In this document: in pieces, positions 49,847 to 59,018 of the stretch
Numbering within the stretch: position 1 is the first letter of the stretch
Layout: every line of letters starts with the position of its first letter
NCBI GenBank assembly: GCA_023525915.1
Contig: CP026657.1
Span: 3,620,001-3,684,000, forward strand
Reading direction: 5' to 3'
DNA: 64,000 bases
Source of the DNA: Acetispira formosa (nom. nud.)
Lineage (GTDB): Bacteria; Desulfobacterota; Desulfarculia; Adiutricales; Adiutricaceae
The notes under the pieces: generated by a model
Database searches by the model: none
Told to the model about the DNA's origin: nothing
Seen by the model: only the letters and a program-made list of their open reading frames with translations
Translations under genes and position numbers: made by a program

Positions 49847-51616
49847 TCAGGCCGTCAGGATTTTCATGCGGCCCATCAGGGGTTCAGCCTCTTGGCCGAT
49901 GATAATCTGCACCCGGCCCGGAGCATGATGGAGAACGGCCCTGGCCCCCAGCGCTTTCAAGGCCGGGGCGTTTATGGCCGAGTCATTTTTAACGCTTACC
50001 CGGAGGCGGGTGACGCAATTGGCGATACTGATAATGTTGCCGCTTCCGCCCAGCGCTTCGACGAATTTTGCGGCCGTCTCGTCATCAACTTTGACCGGGA
50101 TCAGCGGCTTGGACGGTATGGCCGCTTTTTTGGCCGGCACAGGTTTGGGCGCGGCCTGCGCCGCCGGGGCGGCGTCCAGCACCCGTTTCATCTTGTCGGC
50201 CAAGAGTTCCACTTCCGGCCCGATGACCACCTGGGCCGAACCGGGCACGTTCTTCATAACCCCTTTGGCTCCCAGTTTTTTTAGAACCGGCTCGTTGACA
50301 TCCTCATTGCGGACTATCTCCAGCCTCAGGCGAGTGGTGCAGTTGCCCAGCTTAATAATGTTTTCACGTCCGCCCAGCGCCTGAACGTACTGGCTGGCCG
50401 CATACAGTTCATGCCCCGGTTCATATCCTCCGGGGTCGACGGCCGAAAGCGCTCCCGGCTCCAGCGCGCCCTCGGCGGCGGTCATGGTTTCTTCATCATC
50501 TTCCCGGCCCATGGTTTTGATGTTCCAGAATTTGATGGCGAAATAGAAGATGCAAAAATAGAGCACAAAGTAGGCCAGGCCGACCGGCAATAACCAGAGC
50601 GGGTTGGTGGCCATGCCGTAGCTCAGCACATAGTCGAAGAGACCCGCGCTGAAAGTGAAGCCCAGCTTCACATCCAGAATGTTCATGACCACGGCGGAAA
50701 CGCCTGTCAGGAGGGCATGGAGAACGTAAAGCGGGAAAGCCAGGAACATGAAGCTGAATTCCAGCGGCTCGGTGATGCCGGTGAGGAACCCGGTCAGGGC
50801 GGCGGACAGAAGGATACCGGCCGTGACCTTTCTTTTTTCCGGCTTGGCCAGAAGAACCATAGCCAGGGCCCCTCCCGGAAGGCCGAACATCATCACCGGG
50901 AAGAAGGGCGACATGAAACTTCCGGCTGTGGGGTCGCCGGCGAAGAAACGCCAGAGGTCGCCGTGTTTGATCACTTCCGCTCCGTTCTCAATAATCGCGT
51001 AATCACCGAACTGGAACCAGACCATAGAGTTCAGGATATGGTGGAGGCCCACCGGGATGAGCATACGGTTGCCGAAGCCGTAGCAGAAAAGGCCGATGTT
51101 GCCTGAGCCGATGATCCAACTGCCCATTGAGGCGATGACGCTGCCCACCGGGGGCCAGATGAATTTGAAGAGAAAGGCCAGGGCAATGGCCGATAGCCCG
51201 GTGACAATGGGCACAAATCTTCGCCCTCCGAAAAAGGCCAGATAAGTTGGCAGGCTTATATCCTTATATTTGTTATACAAGCCGCCCGCAATGGCCCCGA
51301 TCATGATGCCGGAAAGTACGCCCATGTTGCCATCGGGCAAAAGGGCGTTGAACCCGGCCACGAAAATGGCGTGGCCCACGAAAGCGGCCAGGGCGGCGGC
51401 TCCGTGGTTGTCATTGGCGAATCCAATGGCCACGCCCAGAGCAAATATGACCGGGAGGTTGGCAAAAACGGCGTTGCCCGCATCACTGATGAAAGCGATG
51501 TTCAGAACGTCCGGCTGGCCGATGCGCAGGAGTATGCCCGCAATCGGCAGAACCGCGATGGGGAGCATCAGCGCCTTGCCGAGTTTTACGAAAAAATTGC
51601 CTGTGGCTTTCAGCAT
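49847..51616 (-). CDS. nagE: GlcNAc PTS permease EIIC with two EIIB domains
   Basis: The 589-residue protein has the EIIC domain (residues 1 to about 350; MLKATGNFFVKLGKALMLPI, LHHILNSMVWFQFG, GITEPLEFSFMF) and then two complete EIIB domains, each with a phosphorylatable Cys (LGNCTTRLRLE and IANCVTRLRVS) and each about 75 residues long. Ordinary NagE has one IIB, followed by IIA in E. coli. Here IIA is on the neighbouring fusion protein. The ATG at 51616 has GGAG at good spacing. It imports and phosphorylates GlcNAc. Confidence 0.93.
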   Translation of the reverse strand: MLKATGNFFVKLGKALMLPIAVLPIAGILLRIGQPDVLNIAFISDAGNAVFANLPVIFALGVAIGFANDNHGAAALAAFVGHAIFVAGFNALLPDGNMGVLSGIMIGAIAGGLYNKYKDISLPTYLAFFGGRRFVPIVTGLSAIALAFLFKFIWPPVGSVIASMGSWIIGSGNIGLFCYGFGNRMLIPVGLHHILNSMVWFQFGDYAIIENGAEVIKHGDLWRFFAGDPTAGSFMSPFFPVMMFGLPGGALAMVLLAKPEKRKVTAGILLSAALTGFLTGITEPLEFSFMFLAFPLYVLHALLTGVSAVVMNILDVKLGFTFSAGLFDYVLSYGMATNPLWLLPVGLAYFVLYFCIFYFAIKFWNIKTMGREDDEETMTAAEGALEPGALSAVDPGGYEPGHELYAASQYVQALGGRENIIKLGNCTTRLRLEIVRNEDVNEPVLKKLGAKGVMKNVPGSAQVVIGPEVELLADKMKRVLDAAPAAQAAPKPVPAKKAAIPSKPLIPVKVDDETAAKFVEALGGSGNIISIANCVTRLRVSVKNDSAINAPALKALGARAVLHHAPGRVQIIIGQEAEPLMGRMKILTA

Positions 51617-51687
51617 TATGTCGCTCCATAAGATCGTAAAAGGTTTTCGAACCCCTGATTGGCCGACCGCGTTGGTCCGCACCTGAA

Positions 51688-54204
51688 TCAGGACGGTAGG
51701 TGCTCACCGAATTCCCGGCGGACTAAAGCCTCAACCTCTTCGGCCGAAGTCATGTTCATGGCCTTGGCCGCCGCCTCACGGCATTTGCCCGCGTCCAGCA
51801 CCCTGATTAGGGCTTTGACGTCCGGTATGGAGTTCATGGCCGTCGAGAGTTCGGTCACGCCCAGTCCCACCAGCATGGGCACGGAAATCAATTCAGAGGC
51901 CATGGCCCCGCAGACGGCGGTGACGATGCCGGAAGCCTGGCCGCCCTCGGCCGTCATCCTGATCAGCTTCAGAATGGCGGGGTGGAGGTTGTTGAGCTTG
52001 GCGGCCAAGTTGGCGTTGCCCCGGTCCATGGCCAGGGTGTACTGTGAAAGATCGTTGGTGCCAATGGAAAAGAAAGCCGACTCGCGGCCGATACTGGCCG
52101 CGGTCAGGGCCAGGGACGGCACTTCCACCATCACCCCCAGCTCCACATTTTCACTCACCCCCAGATTGGCTTTTTCCTCTTCCAGGAGGCTTTTCACCCA
52201 CAAATATTCGGAAAGTTCACCCACCATGGGAATCATGATTTTCACCCGGCTTAAGGGGGTCAGGCGCAAAAGGCCGCGAATCTGCTCCCGGATGATTTCC
52301 AGATTGACGGGGTAATTGCGCACTCCGCGCAAACCCATAATGGGGTTTTCCTCCCCGGCCAGACCTTCCATGTAGGAAATAGGCTTATCGCCTCCCACAT
52401 CCAGAAGACGAAAAGTTATGGGGCCGCCGCCGGGCATGGCGTCGAGGATTTCCTGATAGAGGAGGCGGTGGGTTTCGGCCTCCGGCGGGGTAGTGCCGCC
52501 CATGAACATAAACTCGGTGCGGAACAGGCCCACGCCCTCCGCCCCCAGCTCGTCGGCCCGCCGGGCCTCTTCGGCGTTGGAAATATTGCCCTTGACGGCA
52601 ATAGCCAGGCCGTCAACCGTCACAGCCGGCTCTTTGGTTTTTTCAACGTTCCGGCGGTGAATCTCTTCAAGCTGGCGCTGTTTCAGCTTCATCTGTTCCA
52701 GCCGCTCGGGAGCAGGATTGATGATGGCCCGGCCGCCGCCCGCGTCCAGAATGATGTTTAGCCCCTCCGGGATATGCAAAACCGATTCACCGGCGGCCGC
52801 CAGGGCGGGAATGCCCATGTTCCTGACCATGATCGAAGCGTGCGAAGTGGCCGACCCTTCGGCCACCAGATACCCGGCCACGTTGCGATAGCGGGTCAGG
52901 TCGGAGGGGGCCAGTTCACGGGTGGCCAGAATGGCGCCGTCCGGCAGGTCCACCGCCTCGTCATCGAGGCCCAGAATATACAGGAGCATCAGGCGCTCCA
53001 CATCCCGGAAATCCAACAGACGCTCTTTCAGGACGGGGTTGTCGATGTTCTCCAGCGGTTTGGCGTTCTCGTCCACCGCCGCCCGCCAGGCCGCGGCCGC
53101 GCTCAGCCCCTCGGCAATCAGCCGCCGGGCCGTCTCCACTATTTCCTCATCCTTCAGAATTCCCACATGGGCCTGGAAGATCTCGGCCCTGGCTTTCTGC
53201 TTCTTTTCCTCAGCCTCGGCAATATTCCTTTTCAGCCGGATTTCTGAAAGCAAGAGGGAATCGTTAAAGATCACCAGTTCCTCAGCCGCGTCATCAGCCT
53301 TTTCCTTAAAATCGAGAGCGGCGGCTTTGGCCTGATGGATTTTACCGGCCACAAAACCGGGGCTGGCCACCACTGCTTTCAGCTCAACCGTGTGGGAAAA
53401 ATCAGTGACAACTTCCTTTTTCGGCCCGGCCGTGGTCTTGACCGCTTCACCCAGCCCGCTTTTTATGGCCGCCGTTATTTCATCAATAGCCTCCTGGGCC
53501 TTTGGCCCGCGAGCGACAATGACCACTTGATCGTTATAACCGGCGTTCAGGCCCATAAGCGCGGCAATGCTTTTGGCATTAACTTCCTTCGGGCCTTTCT
53601 TGAGGCGCACATAGGGATACTTGGCCGCAATCTGGCTGATAACCAGAGCCGGACGGGCGTGAATGCCGACCGCGTTCAGAACCGTCACCGGGGCGGAGCT
53701 GATTTCTTCCCCTTCGCAATCGGCGGCCGACAGGGAGATGTCCCCGCCGATCACCGTAAACAGTTCGTCTTTCGGGGTGACCTGGGTACGAGCGGTCTTG
53801 GTCAGGCTGTCGCCGGGCTCCAAGTTGGTGATGATGGTGATGACGTCGACACTCGGAGCCTTATGGCTGACCTGCCCGAAATCCACCTCAATCAAATCCT
53901 GCCCGACAGTCACCCGGTCGCCGTTTTTGACCTTGGCTGTAAAGCCGTCGCCCTGAAGATTGACAGTATCAATACCGATGTGTATCAGCACCTCAAACCG
54001 CCCGGCCACTGAAAGGACCACCGCATGCCCGGTGCGGCTGACGTTGGAAACCACCGCTTCAGCCGGAGACACAACGGCCTGGCGCGTAAGAGCAGGTCTT
54101 ACGGCCAGGCCGTCCCCCATCATTTTTTCCGCAAAAGCCGGGTCAGCTACCGATTCAATGGGAACTACGGTTCCGCTGACAGTTGAAAAAAGTTTCACTT
54201 CCAT
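51688..54204 (-). CDS. PTS multiphosphoryl transfer protein EIIA-HPr-EI
   Basis: One 838-residue cytoplasmic protein carries all soluble PTS steps. Residues 1 to about 150 are EIIA-Glc (GRFEVLIHIGIDTVNLQGDG, active His); about 170-255 HPr (VTVLNAVGIHARPALVIS, active His, with a Ser in NAKSIAAL at the regulatory position); the rest is enzyme I (VAEGSATSHASIMVRNMGIP, active His; FRTEFMFMG; GTNDLSQYTLAMDR; TAVCGAMASE). The order matches the NagF type of pseudomonads. It is the first gene of the nag operon, 71 bases before nagE, making a two-protein PTS. Confidence 0.95.
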   Translation of the reverse strand: MEVKLFSTVSGTVVPIESVADPAFAEKMMGDGLAVRPALTRQAVVSPAEAVVSNVSRTGHAVVLSVAGRFEVLIHIGIDTVNLQGDGFTAKVKNGDRVTVGQDLIEVDFGQVSHKAPSVDVITIITNLEPGDSLTKTARTQVTPKDELFTVIGGDISLSAADCEGEEISSAPVTVLNAVGIHARPALVISQIAAKYPYVRLKKGPKEVNAKSIAALMGLNAGYNDQVVIVARGPKAQEAIDEITAAIKSGLGEAVKTTAGPKKEVVTDFSHTVELKAVVASPGFVAGKIHQAKAAALDFKEKADDAAEELVIFNDSLLLSEIRLKRNIAEAEEKKQKARAEIFQAHVGILKDEEIVETARRLIAEGLSAAAAWRAAVDENAKPLENIDNPVLKERLLDFRDVERLMLLYILGLDDEAVDLPDGAILATRELAPSDLTRYRNVAGYLVAEGSATSHASIMVRNMGIPALAAAGESVLHIPEGLNIILDAGGGRAIINPAPERLEQMKLKQRQLEEIHRRNVEKTKEPAVTVDGLAIAVKGNISNAEEARRADELGAEGVGLFRTEFMFMGGTTPPEAETHRLLYQEILDAMPGGGPITFRLLDVGGDKPISYMEGLAGEENPIMGLRGVRNYPVNLEIIREQIRGLLRLTPLSRVKIMIPMVGELSEYLWVKSLLEEEKANLGVSENVELGVMVEVPSLALTAASIGRESAFFSIGTNDLSQYTLAMDRGNANLAAKLNNLHPAILKLIRMTAEGGQASGIVTAVCGAMASELISVPMLVGLGVTELSTAMNSIPDVKALIRVLDAGKCREAAAKAMNMTSAEEVEALVRREFGEHLPS

Positions 54205-54913
54205 AAGCAGCAGCCTTTCTCAAGAAGTTGTCATAAACGAAACGCAACAATGAAACTAGTCTATCAGCAATGGGATTAATTTGCAATATGGTAAAATTTA
54301 TAAAAATATTTGTAACTTAGCAAGAATTATCTTTTCTGGCTAACCCAGACAAAAGCGTGGAAAAATCAGCCGGAAGCAGAGTCCAAGGTTGAAAAATCAA
54401 ATCCGAATCAACGTTTAGTTCAATGGGGTGAAAATTTGTTGAGCAATTTGCTTGAAAGATTAAGGAAACAACCCCATAGAGGATATTACCGGCCCGGATT
54501 CGCATTTCTTCAAGTCCATGCGCCAGGGTGGTCGCTTTTTTGCCCTTCAGGGTCACATTCTCTGCGCAGGCTGGGAGGGTTGCTTTTATTCCATTTACTT
54601 TCAACCTGAAACGTGCTAACCTACTTAAGATTATATACGGTTCTGTTTTTGATGAAATCTTTGGTAACCGTCCGTAGCCCTAGAAAGCCCTGTGGAAACA
54701 GGCCATTTGGACACGCCATATTAAATTTCGGTGAAGAACCGAAGGATTTTTTCAAATAGCGGCCAGTTGTGCGCTGATTATCTCAGCCAATTTTAGAAGT
54801 ATGCGTCCCCTAAAAGCCTCAAATGACCCGAGCGCGGACAGGTGGCTGAAATGAAAATTTTTAAATTACCTTAAATAAATCGACAATGGCCGCGCTTATA
54901 ACGCGAAGCACAG
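54205..54913. other. Long gap without a confident gene
   Basis: This part of the 1.1-kb gap between the PTS gene and the chemoreceptor is AT-rich. A 95-codon minus-strand frame (54317-54604) starts with TTG and has no clear ribosome site or family; I do not call it. Small hairpins (for example GCCCTGTGGAAACAGGCC near 54690) occur, but no repeat family of the window does. Confidence 0.5.
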
Positions 54914-54942
54914 TTGATTTTGCTTATTAGAGTCTTTAAAGT
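54914..54942 (+). promoter_or_regulatory. Promoter candidate for a short RNA
   Basis: TTGATT, 17 bp, TAAAGT; start expected near 54949. It precedes a terminator about 120 bases later with no ORF of usable size between. Confidence 0.35.
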
Positions 54943-54948
54943 ATCGTG

Positions 54949-55067
54949 ATTGAAAATATGCTGCCGGGCACTTTTAATGAAAATGAGAGTGCACTGACGG
55001 TAACTTAATTAACTTGGCCTTATTGCGAAAACGACATGATTGTCAGTTTTGCGAGAGGGCCTTTTTT
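54949..55067 (+). ncRNA. Candidate small RNA or leader ending in a strong terminator
   Basis: A GCACTTTT...GAGAGTGC stem is followed by a long hairpin: GGCC, TGCGAAAAC, GACA, loop TGAT, TGTC, GTTTTGCG, GGCC, then TTTTTT (55016-55067). The terminator lies 247 bases before the chemoreceptor gene and no coding gene precedes it on this strand. Therefore it ends either a small RNA or an attenuated leader of the receptor gene. Confidence 0.4.
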
Positions 55068-55313
55068 ATTGCACTAAAAGTTTTGGTGGCCATTGTATGG
55101 TCAATTATGGACATGAAGCCAACATACATCAATTGCTGAAGACATGAGAATATCACATAAAATCAAGATGATACGGTCATCTGACGGATTATGTCGTGTC
55201 TGGCTGTGGGATATGGTTTTTGATAAGTTTGCCGGTAAACGAACATTCGTTACCTACCGCTGTTGTGGTGAGTCTGCCGGTCCAGATTTTTCTTTGGGCA
55301 AAGGAGCCTGAAT

Positions 55314-57287
55314 ATGAAATTAAGTGTGAAAATTTTTCTTGGATTTGTCGTGACCTGTCTGATTTTCATTGTGGTCTCAACGTTTATAGCTTTCAATCTT
55401 AGAAGGGTGAGCAATCTGGCGGAGGCGCTGATCAATGAAGTGACCCCGCCGAATGACAATGTGGCGGAAGTTCAGTATGAAATGGCTCTGGAGGGGCTGT
55501 ATATATCTGAATATTCATCCAGCCTCAATGATGCGGATTGGAGCAAGGCCCGCACTTTTCATGACCAAAATCTGGCCATGCTGACCGAGCTGAAACAGCA
55601 GACCTCTACAGGGATACCGGCCGAGGAGCCGCGCTTGAGGCAACTGGCTGATGAACTTGATAAGCAATACCAGGAATTTTCCGAGCTCACCACATCGCTT
55701 CCGGCCAACCTGAAGCTTTTGAACGACAATCGCCTCAAGGTCAATACCAGCTTTCGGGAGTTCCAGCACCTGACCAGGGAGTTTCTAAGAGGCCAATATG
55801 AGCTGCGGACTAAAGAGTTCGAATCTGACGCGACCACCAGCGAGAGGCTGGCCCGCCGCGCCAACCGCATTGATCAAGTCAACGATCTGGAGCTTCTGGC
55901 CGGCGAATTCAACACCAACATGCTTCTGGCTATTTTGGACCGCGATGTAGCGAAGCTGGATCAGTCGGCGGCCATAGCGGATCAGTGCTATAACATCGCC
56001 AAAGAGATTTTTGATGAATCCACCATCCAGGCCAACAGGGATATTTTGAGCAAAATAATGGCAGCGGCCGGGGACTGCCGGAAGATGATCATGGAAATGC
56101 GGGTCGCCCTGGTCTCGAACCTGGAAGTGGCCAGCAAAATGGATGAGGTTCGCACCGCCACCCTGGACAAGGCCGATGAACTGGGCGTGATCATGACTGA
56201 TCTGGCCAATGGCATGAACGAAGAATCGGCTGAAGCGGTCAGGCAGGTGCTGGTGATCATGGTGATCGGGGTCAGTATCGCAGTGGTGGCCAGCATGCTG
56301 ATGGCCTGGCTGTTGACTATCAGCATCACCGGCCCGGTCAACCGCCTGATAGATCTTCTAAGTAATGAGGCCCTCAGGGTTGAGGAATCGGCCGTCAGTA
56401 TGACCGATACTTCCCAGGAACTGGCACAGGGCGCGACTGAGAACGCGGCCGCCCTGGAAGAAACCAGCGCCGCTTTGGATGAACTGTCATCCATGACCAA
56501 AAGCAATTCGGAAAATTCATCCGAAGCCAGCCAGCTAATGGACAGCGCCGCCACGGCCATTGGCTTGGCTACGGAATCGATGTCGCGCGTTATTCAGGCT
56601 ATGGAGGAAATCTCCGCCTCTGGCAGCGAGATCGGCAAAATTATTAAAACAATTGATGAAATAGCTTTCCAGACCAACCTTTTAGCTCTCAACGCCGCTG
56701 TGGAGGCGGCCAGGGCCGGTGAGGCCGGGGCGGGCTTTGCGGTGGTGGCTGATGAGGTGCGTAACCTGGCCATTCGCTCAGCTGATGCGGCCAAGAGCAC
56801 GGCCGACCTCATTGCTTCGACCATCAGCAACATAAATTCCGGTGAGGAAATGGTCAAGCAGACAGCCACCAACTTCCATACCGTGGAAGAGCATTCCTCA
56901 AAAATAGGTGAGCTCTTGCATGATGTGGCGGCCGCCTCCAAAGAGCAGTCTCTGGGTATCGGGACGATAACCCAGGCCATGCATGAAATGGATCAGGTGA
57001 CCCAGAACACCTCGATTTCCGCTGATCAGTCGGCCCATTCCGCCCTCAAGCTTTCGGACCAGGCGGAAAAAATGCTGGAGGCGGTCAATGAAATGGGTGT
57101 TCTGGTGCATGGCCGTGGGCATGTTCCGGTCGGCCCGGTAGCCGGGCACGCTCCGGCGGCCAGACCGGCAATAAAGGCCAAGAGCAACGGCAATGGCAAG
57201 ATGAAAATTTCATCTGCTGCCACAGCTGGCAATGGAAAGCATAATTCTCAGCCTCTGCAACTGGAAGAAGGTTTTGAAAATTTTTAA
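55314..57287 (+). CDS. Methyl-accepting chemotaxis protein
   Basis: The 657-residue receptor has a first membrane helix (residues 7-27), an all-helical periplasmic region of about 275 residues, a second helix near 305-328 ([20 protein letters not shown]), and a signalling domain with the hairpin tip [20 protein letters not shown] and [20 protein letters not shown]. The long helical sensor fits the helical bimodular (HBM) type, whose members bind organic acids. The HAMP part is short and poorly conserved. AAGGAGC precedes the ATG. Together with the large flagellin it indicates motility. Confidence 0.94.
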   Translation: MKLSVKIFLGFVVTCLIFIVVSTFIAFNLRRVSNLAEALINEVTPPNDNVAEVQYEMALEGLYISEYSSSLNDADWSKARTFHDQNLAMLTELKQQTSTGIPAEEPRLRQLADELDKQYQEFSELTTSLPANLKLLNDNRLKVNTSFREFQHLTREFLRGQYELRTKEFESDATTSERLARRANRIDQVNDLELLAGEFNTNMLLAILDRDVAKLDQSAAIADQCYNIAKEIFDESTIQANRDILSKIMAAAGDCRKMIMEMRVALVSNLEVASKMDEVRTATLDKADELGVIMTDLANGMNEESAEAVRQVLVIMVIGVSIAVVASMLMAWLLTISITGPVNRLIDLLSNEALRVEESAVSMTDTSQELAQGATENAAALEETSAALDELSSMTKSNSENSSEASQLMDSAATAIGLATESMSRVIQAMEEISASGSEIGKIIKTIDEIAFQTNLLALNAAVEAARAGEAGAGFAVVADEVRNLAIRSADAAKSTADLIASTISNINSGEEMVKQTATNFHTVEEHSSKIGELLHDVAAASKEQSLGIGTITQAMHEMDQVTQNTSISADQSAHSALKLSDQAEKMLEAVNEMGVLVHGRGHVPVGPVAGHAPAARPAIKAKSNGNGKMKISSAATAGNGKHNSQPLQLEEGFENF

Positions 57288-57368
57288 CCAGTCGTTGGCC
57301 AGTGAAAGCAGTTGATTTCACTGGCCGATGAAATTTGTTGGATATTTCCCGGCATTCATGGGAAAATT

Positions 57369-57405
57369 AAAACCCCTCCGTTGATTTTGCGACAGAGGGG
57401 TTTTT
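57369..57405. terminator. Terminator between chemoreceptor and AraC-type gene
   Basis: AAAACCCCTC pairs with GAGGGGTTTTT across a 16-base loop. It can work in both directions between the convergent genes. Confidence 0.8.
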
Positions 57406-57426
57406 CTATGGCGCAGCCATGGCTAT

Positions 57427-57535
57427 ATCCATAAGCTGAGAGGGCCGCACTCTTAATACGATGATGGCCGCCAAAACCCTCAACCGGGGAAACCGCCACC
57501 CAGACCCAGCCCCGTGCGGGCCACGCACATTCGGT
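57427..57535. repeat. Half copy of the 200-bp palindrome family
   Basis: It has CTCTTAATACGATGATGGCC followed by GCCAAAACC and ends with GGGGCTGG/GTGCGGGCCACGCAC, the alternative end type of the copy at 23369. It encodes the C-terminus of the gene at 57480. Confidence 0.75.
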
Positions 57536-57881
57536 CTTGGCCGGGAGGAAGGCCGAACATTTCCTTATACCTTCTGGACAAGTGCGCTCCATCGACAAAA
57601 CCGCACTCGGCGGCGATTTCAGCCGAGCTTTTAGTGGAATGCTTCAGGAGCCAGTTGACCCGCCATAAACGCAGTTTCCTATAAAATCCGGACGGGGAAT
57701 CATGAAGGTTTCTGGCAAACAGCCTGGCCAGTTGGCGGGTGTTGACGCCCACTGCGCTGGCAATGGCAGTGATCGACAGGGGCGCGGACATATGGCGCTC
57801 CATTATGGACATGGCCCATATAACCCTGGAATCGTTGATTCTTAAAAAGCCGGATTGATTTTTAGCTTTTAACTCGAGCAT
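57480..57881 (-). CDS. AraC/GlxA-type DNA-binding domain, truncated regulator
   Basis: The 133-residue protein consists only of the two-HTH AraC domain: WAMSIMERHMSAPLSITAIA, VNTRQLARLFARNLHDSPSG and SSAEIAAECGFVDGAHLSRR. The wording is that of GlxA-type regulators, which carry an N-terminal DJ-1/PfpI domain of about 180 residues; here nothing of that domain is found upstream to 58171. The last residues (ARTGLGLGGGFPG) come from a palindromic element. It could be a pseudogene remnant or a functional stand-alone domain. Target unknown. Confidence 0.75.
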   Translation of the reverse strand: MLELKAKNQSGFLRINDSRVIWAMSIMERHMSAPLSITAIASAVGVNTRQLARLFARNLHDSPSGFYRKLRLWRVNWLLKHSTKSSAEIAAECGFVDGAHLSRRYKEMFGLPPGQDRMCVARTGLGLGGGFPG

Positions 57882-58183
57882 GGCTACCTCACATTACCTT
57901 GGGCCTCCGCAAAAAATCGCCGATGCTGCCCATTTTGTGATATATCTGTGAGCACCTTGAATGCCAACTGTTTTTGTTGAAATAACTAATTGATAATAAA
58001 TGATAAACTGGTATTTTAGTTTTTGTGATTTTATAAAATTTAACTTTATAATATAAAACAAATTTTACTTTATAAAGCCAACTGTGTAATTAAAACTGTC
58101 TTGGCAATCGGGCGGAGAAATTGTTTAATAAATGGGAATTGTGATATTTTGGAAAAATCAGATTTCCAGTTATGGAGCATCAA
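57882..58183. other. AT-rich gap, no gene seen
   Basis: The sequence 57950-58170 is very AT-rich (for example TTTATAAAATTTAACTTTAT) and has no repeat of the window's families. It probably holds the promoters for the two flanking divergent genes; I cannot fix a single promoter among many AT-rich hexamers. Confidence 0.5.
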
Positions 58184-58672
58184 ATGAGAGCCAAACAAGA
58201 GGTTTATGCCCATCTCGACCGAATGGGAATTGAATATGAAGCCCATGATCATCCGGCCGTGTATACAATTGAAGAGACGATGACTCAGGGCCTGGACAAG
58301 CTGGGCCCTATTGCCAAAAATCTGTTTCTGCGAGACAGCAAAGGCCTCAGGCACTTTTTGGTGATGATGCGGCGGGATAAGAAAGTTGACCTGAAAAAAC
58401 TTCAGGCCGGACTCGGCTCAACTTCTCTGCGTTTCGCTTCGGAGGAGCGGCTGAAAAAATACCTTGGGCTGGAAAAAGGCGCGGTCGGGCCTTTTGGTAT
58501 TCTCAATGATGAGGAAAAAGCCGTGGAAGTGATTGTTGACCAGGATTTGAAAGGTTGCCCCAGTCTGGGCGTTCATCCGAACGACAACACCGCCACCGTC
58601 TGGCTGGCGGTTTCCGATCTGGAAAGAATCTTTGCCGAACGCGGTAATCCGGTATTCCATCTGGCTATCTGA
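58184..58672 (+). CDS. YbaK/ProX-type aminoacyl-tRNA deacylase
   Basis: The 162-residue protein has the fold signature of the YbaK/ProX superfamily: GIEYEAHDHPAVYTIEETMT, KNLFLRDSKGLRHFLVMMRR (catalytic Lys in KNLFL) and LGVHPNDNTATVWLAVSD. The KNLFLRD variant and length match the ProXp/PrdX group, which removes Ala or Cys mischarged on tRNA-Pro. The ATG at 58184 has GGAG in front; an earlier ATG at 58172 is possible. Confidence 0.9.
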   Translation: MRAKQEVYAHLDRMGIEYEAHDHPAVYTIEETMTQGLDKLGPIAKNLFLRDSKGLRHFLVMMRRDKKVDLKKLQAGLGSTSLRFASEERLKKYLGLEKGAVGPFGILNDEEKAVEVIVDQDLKGCPSLGVHPNDNTATVWLAVSDLERIFAERGNPVFHLAI

Positions 58673-58710
58673 AGGAAGCCAAGTAAATGAAGTAATACCT
58701 TACCTCCTGT

Positions 58711-58876
58711 AAAGCTACGCTGGCAGCGGGTGACCGCCGCCGGGAGAAATGTTTTTGCCCGGATTCGTTCCTGGGGTCTTTAGTCACGAATCCGGGCAAA
58801 AACATTTCTCCCGGCGGCTGCCTGGTCGGCTTTCCCCTTGCCTGGAAAGTATGCATAGCTTCCGGCGGGTCAATGG
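58711..58876. repeat. Twin-hairpin element, copy 3, lacking hairpin A
   Basis: In minus orientation it shows the left flank CATTGACCCGCCGGAAG joined directly to CTATGCATACTTTCCAG, then GACCAGGCAG and a full hairpin B (58736-58817), and the right flank GGTCACCCGCTGCCAGCGTA. Hairpin A is missing without loss of the flanks. Confidence 0.82.
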
Positions 58877-59018
58877 GTTCATTGCAATTAAAGTATATAG
58901 TTCCCTTATTTTAGGTGATACAAGATAGTAGTGTCTATTTTCTTTATCAGCAATGAGGTATAATACTTTGCTATCGCATCCTGATGATGTCAATTTCCTC
59001 AAATATGAGGTTAGATAA

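Noticed and set aside
54317-54604. Possible 95-residue gene in the 1.1-kb gap
   Set aside because: TTG start, no convincing ribosome site and no recognisable family. It might be real, but I cannot support it.
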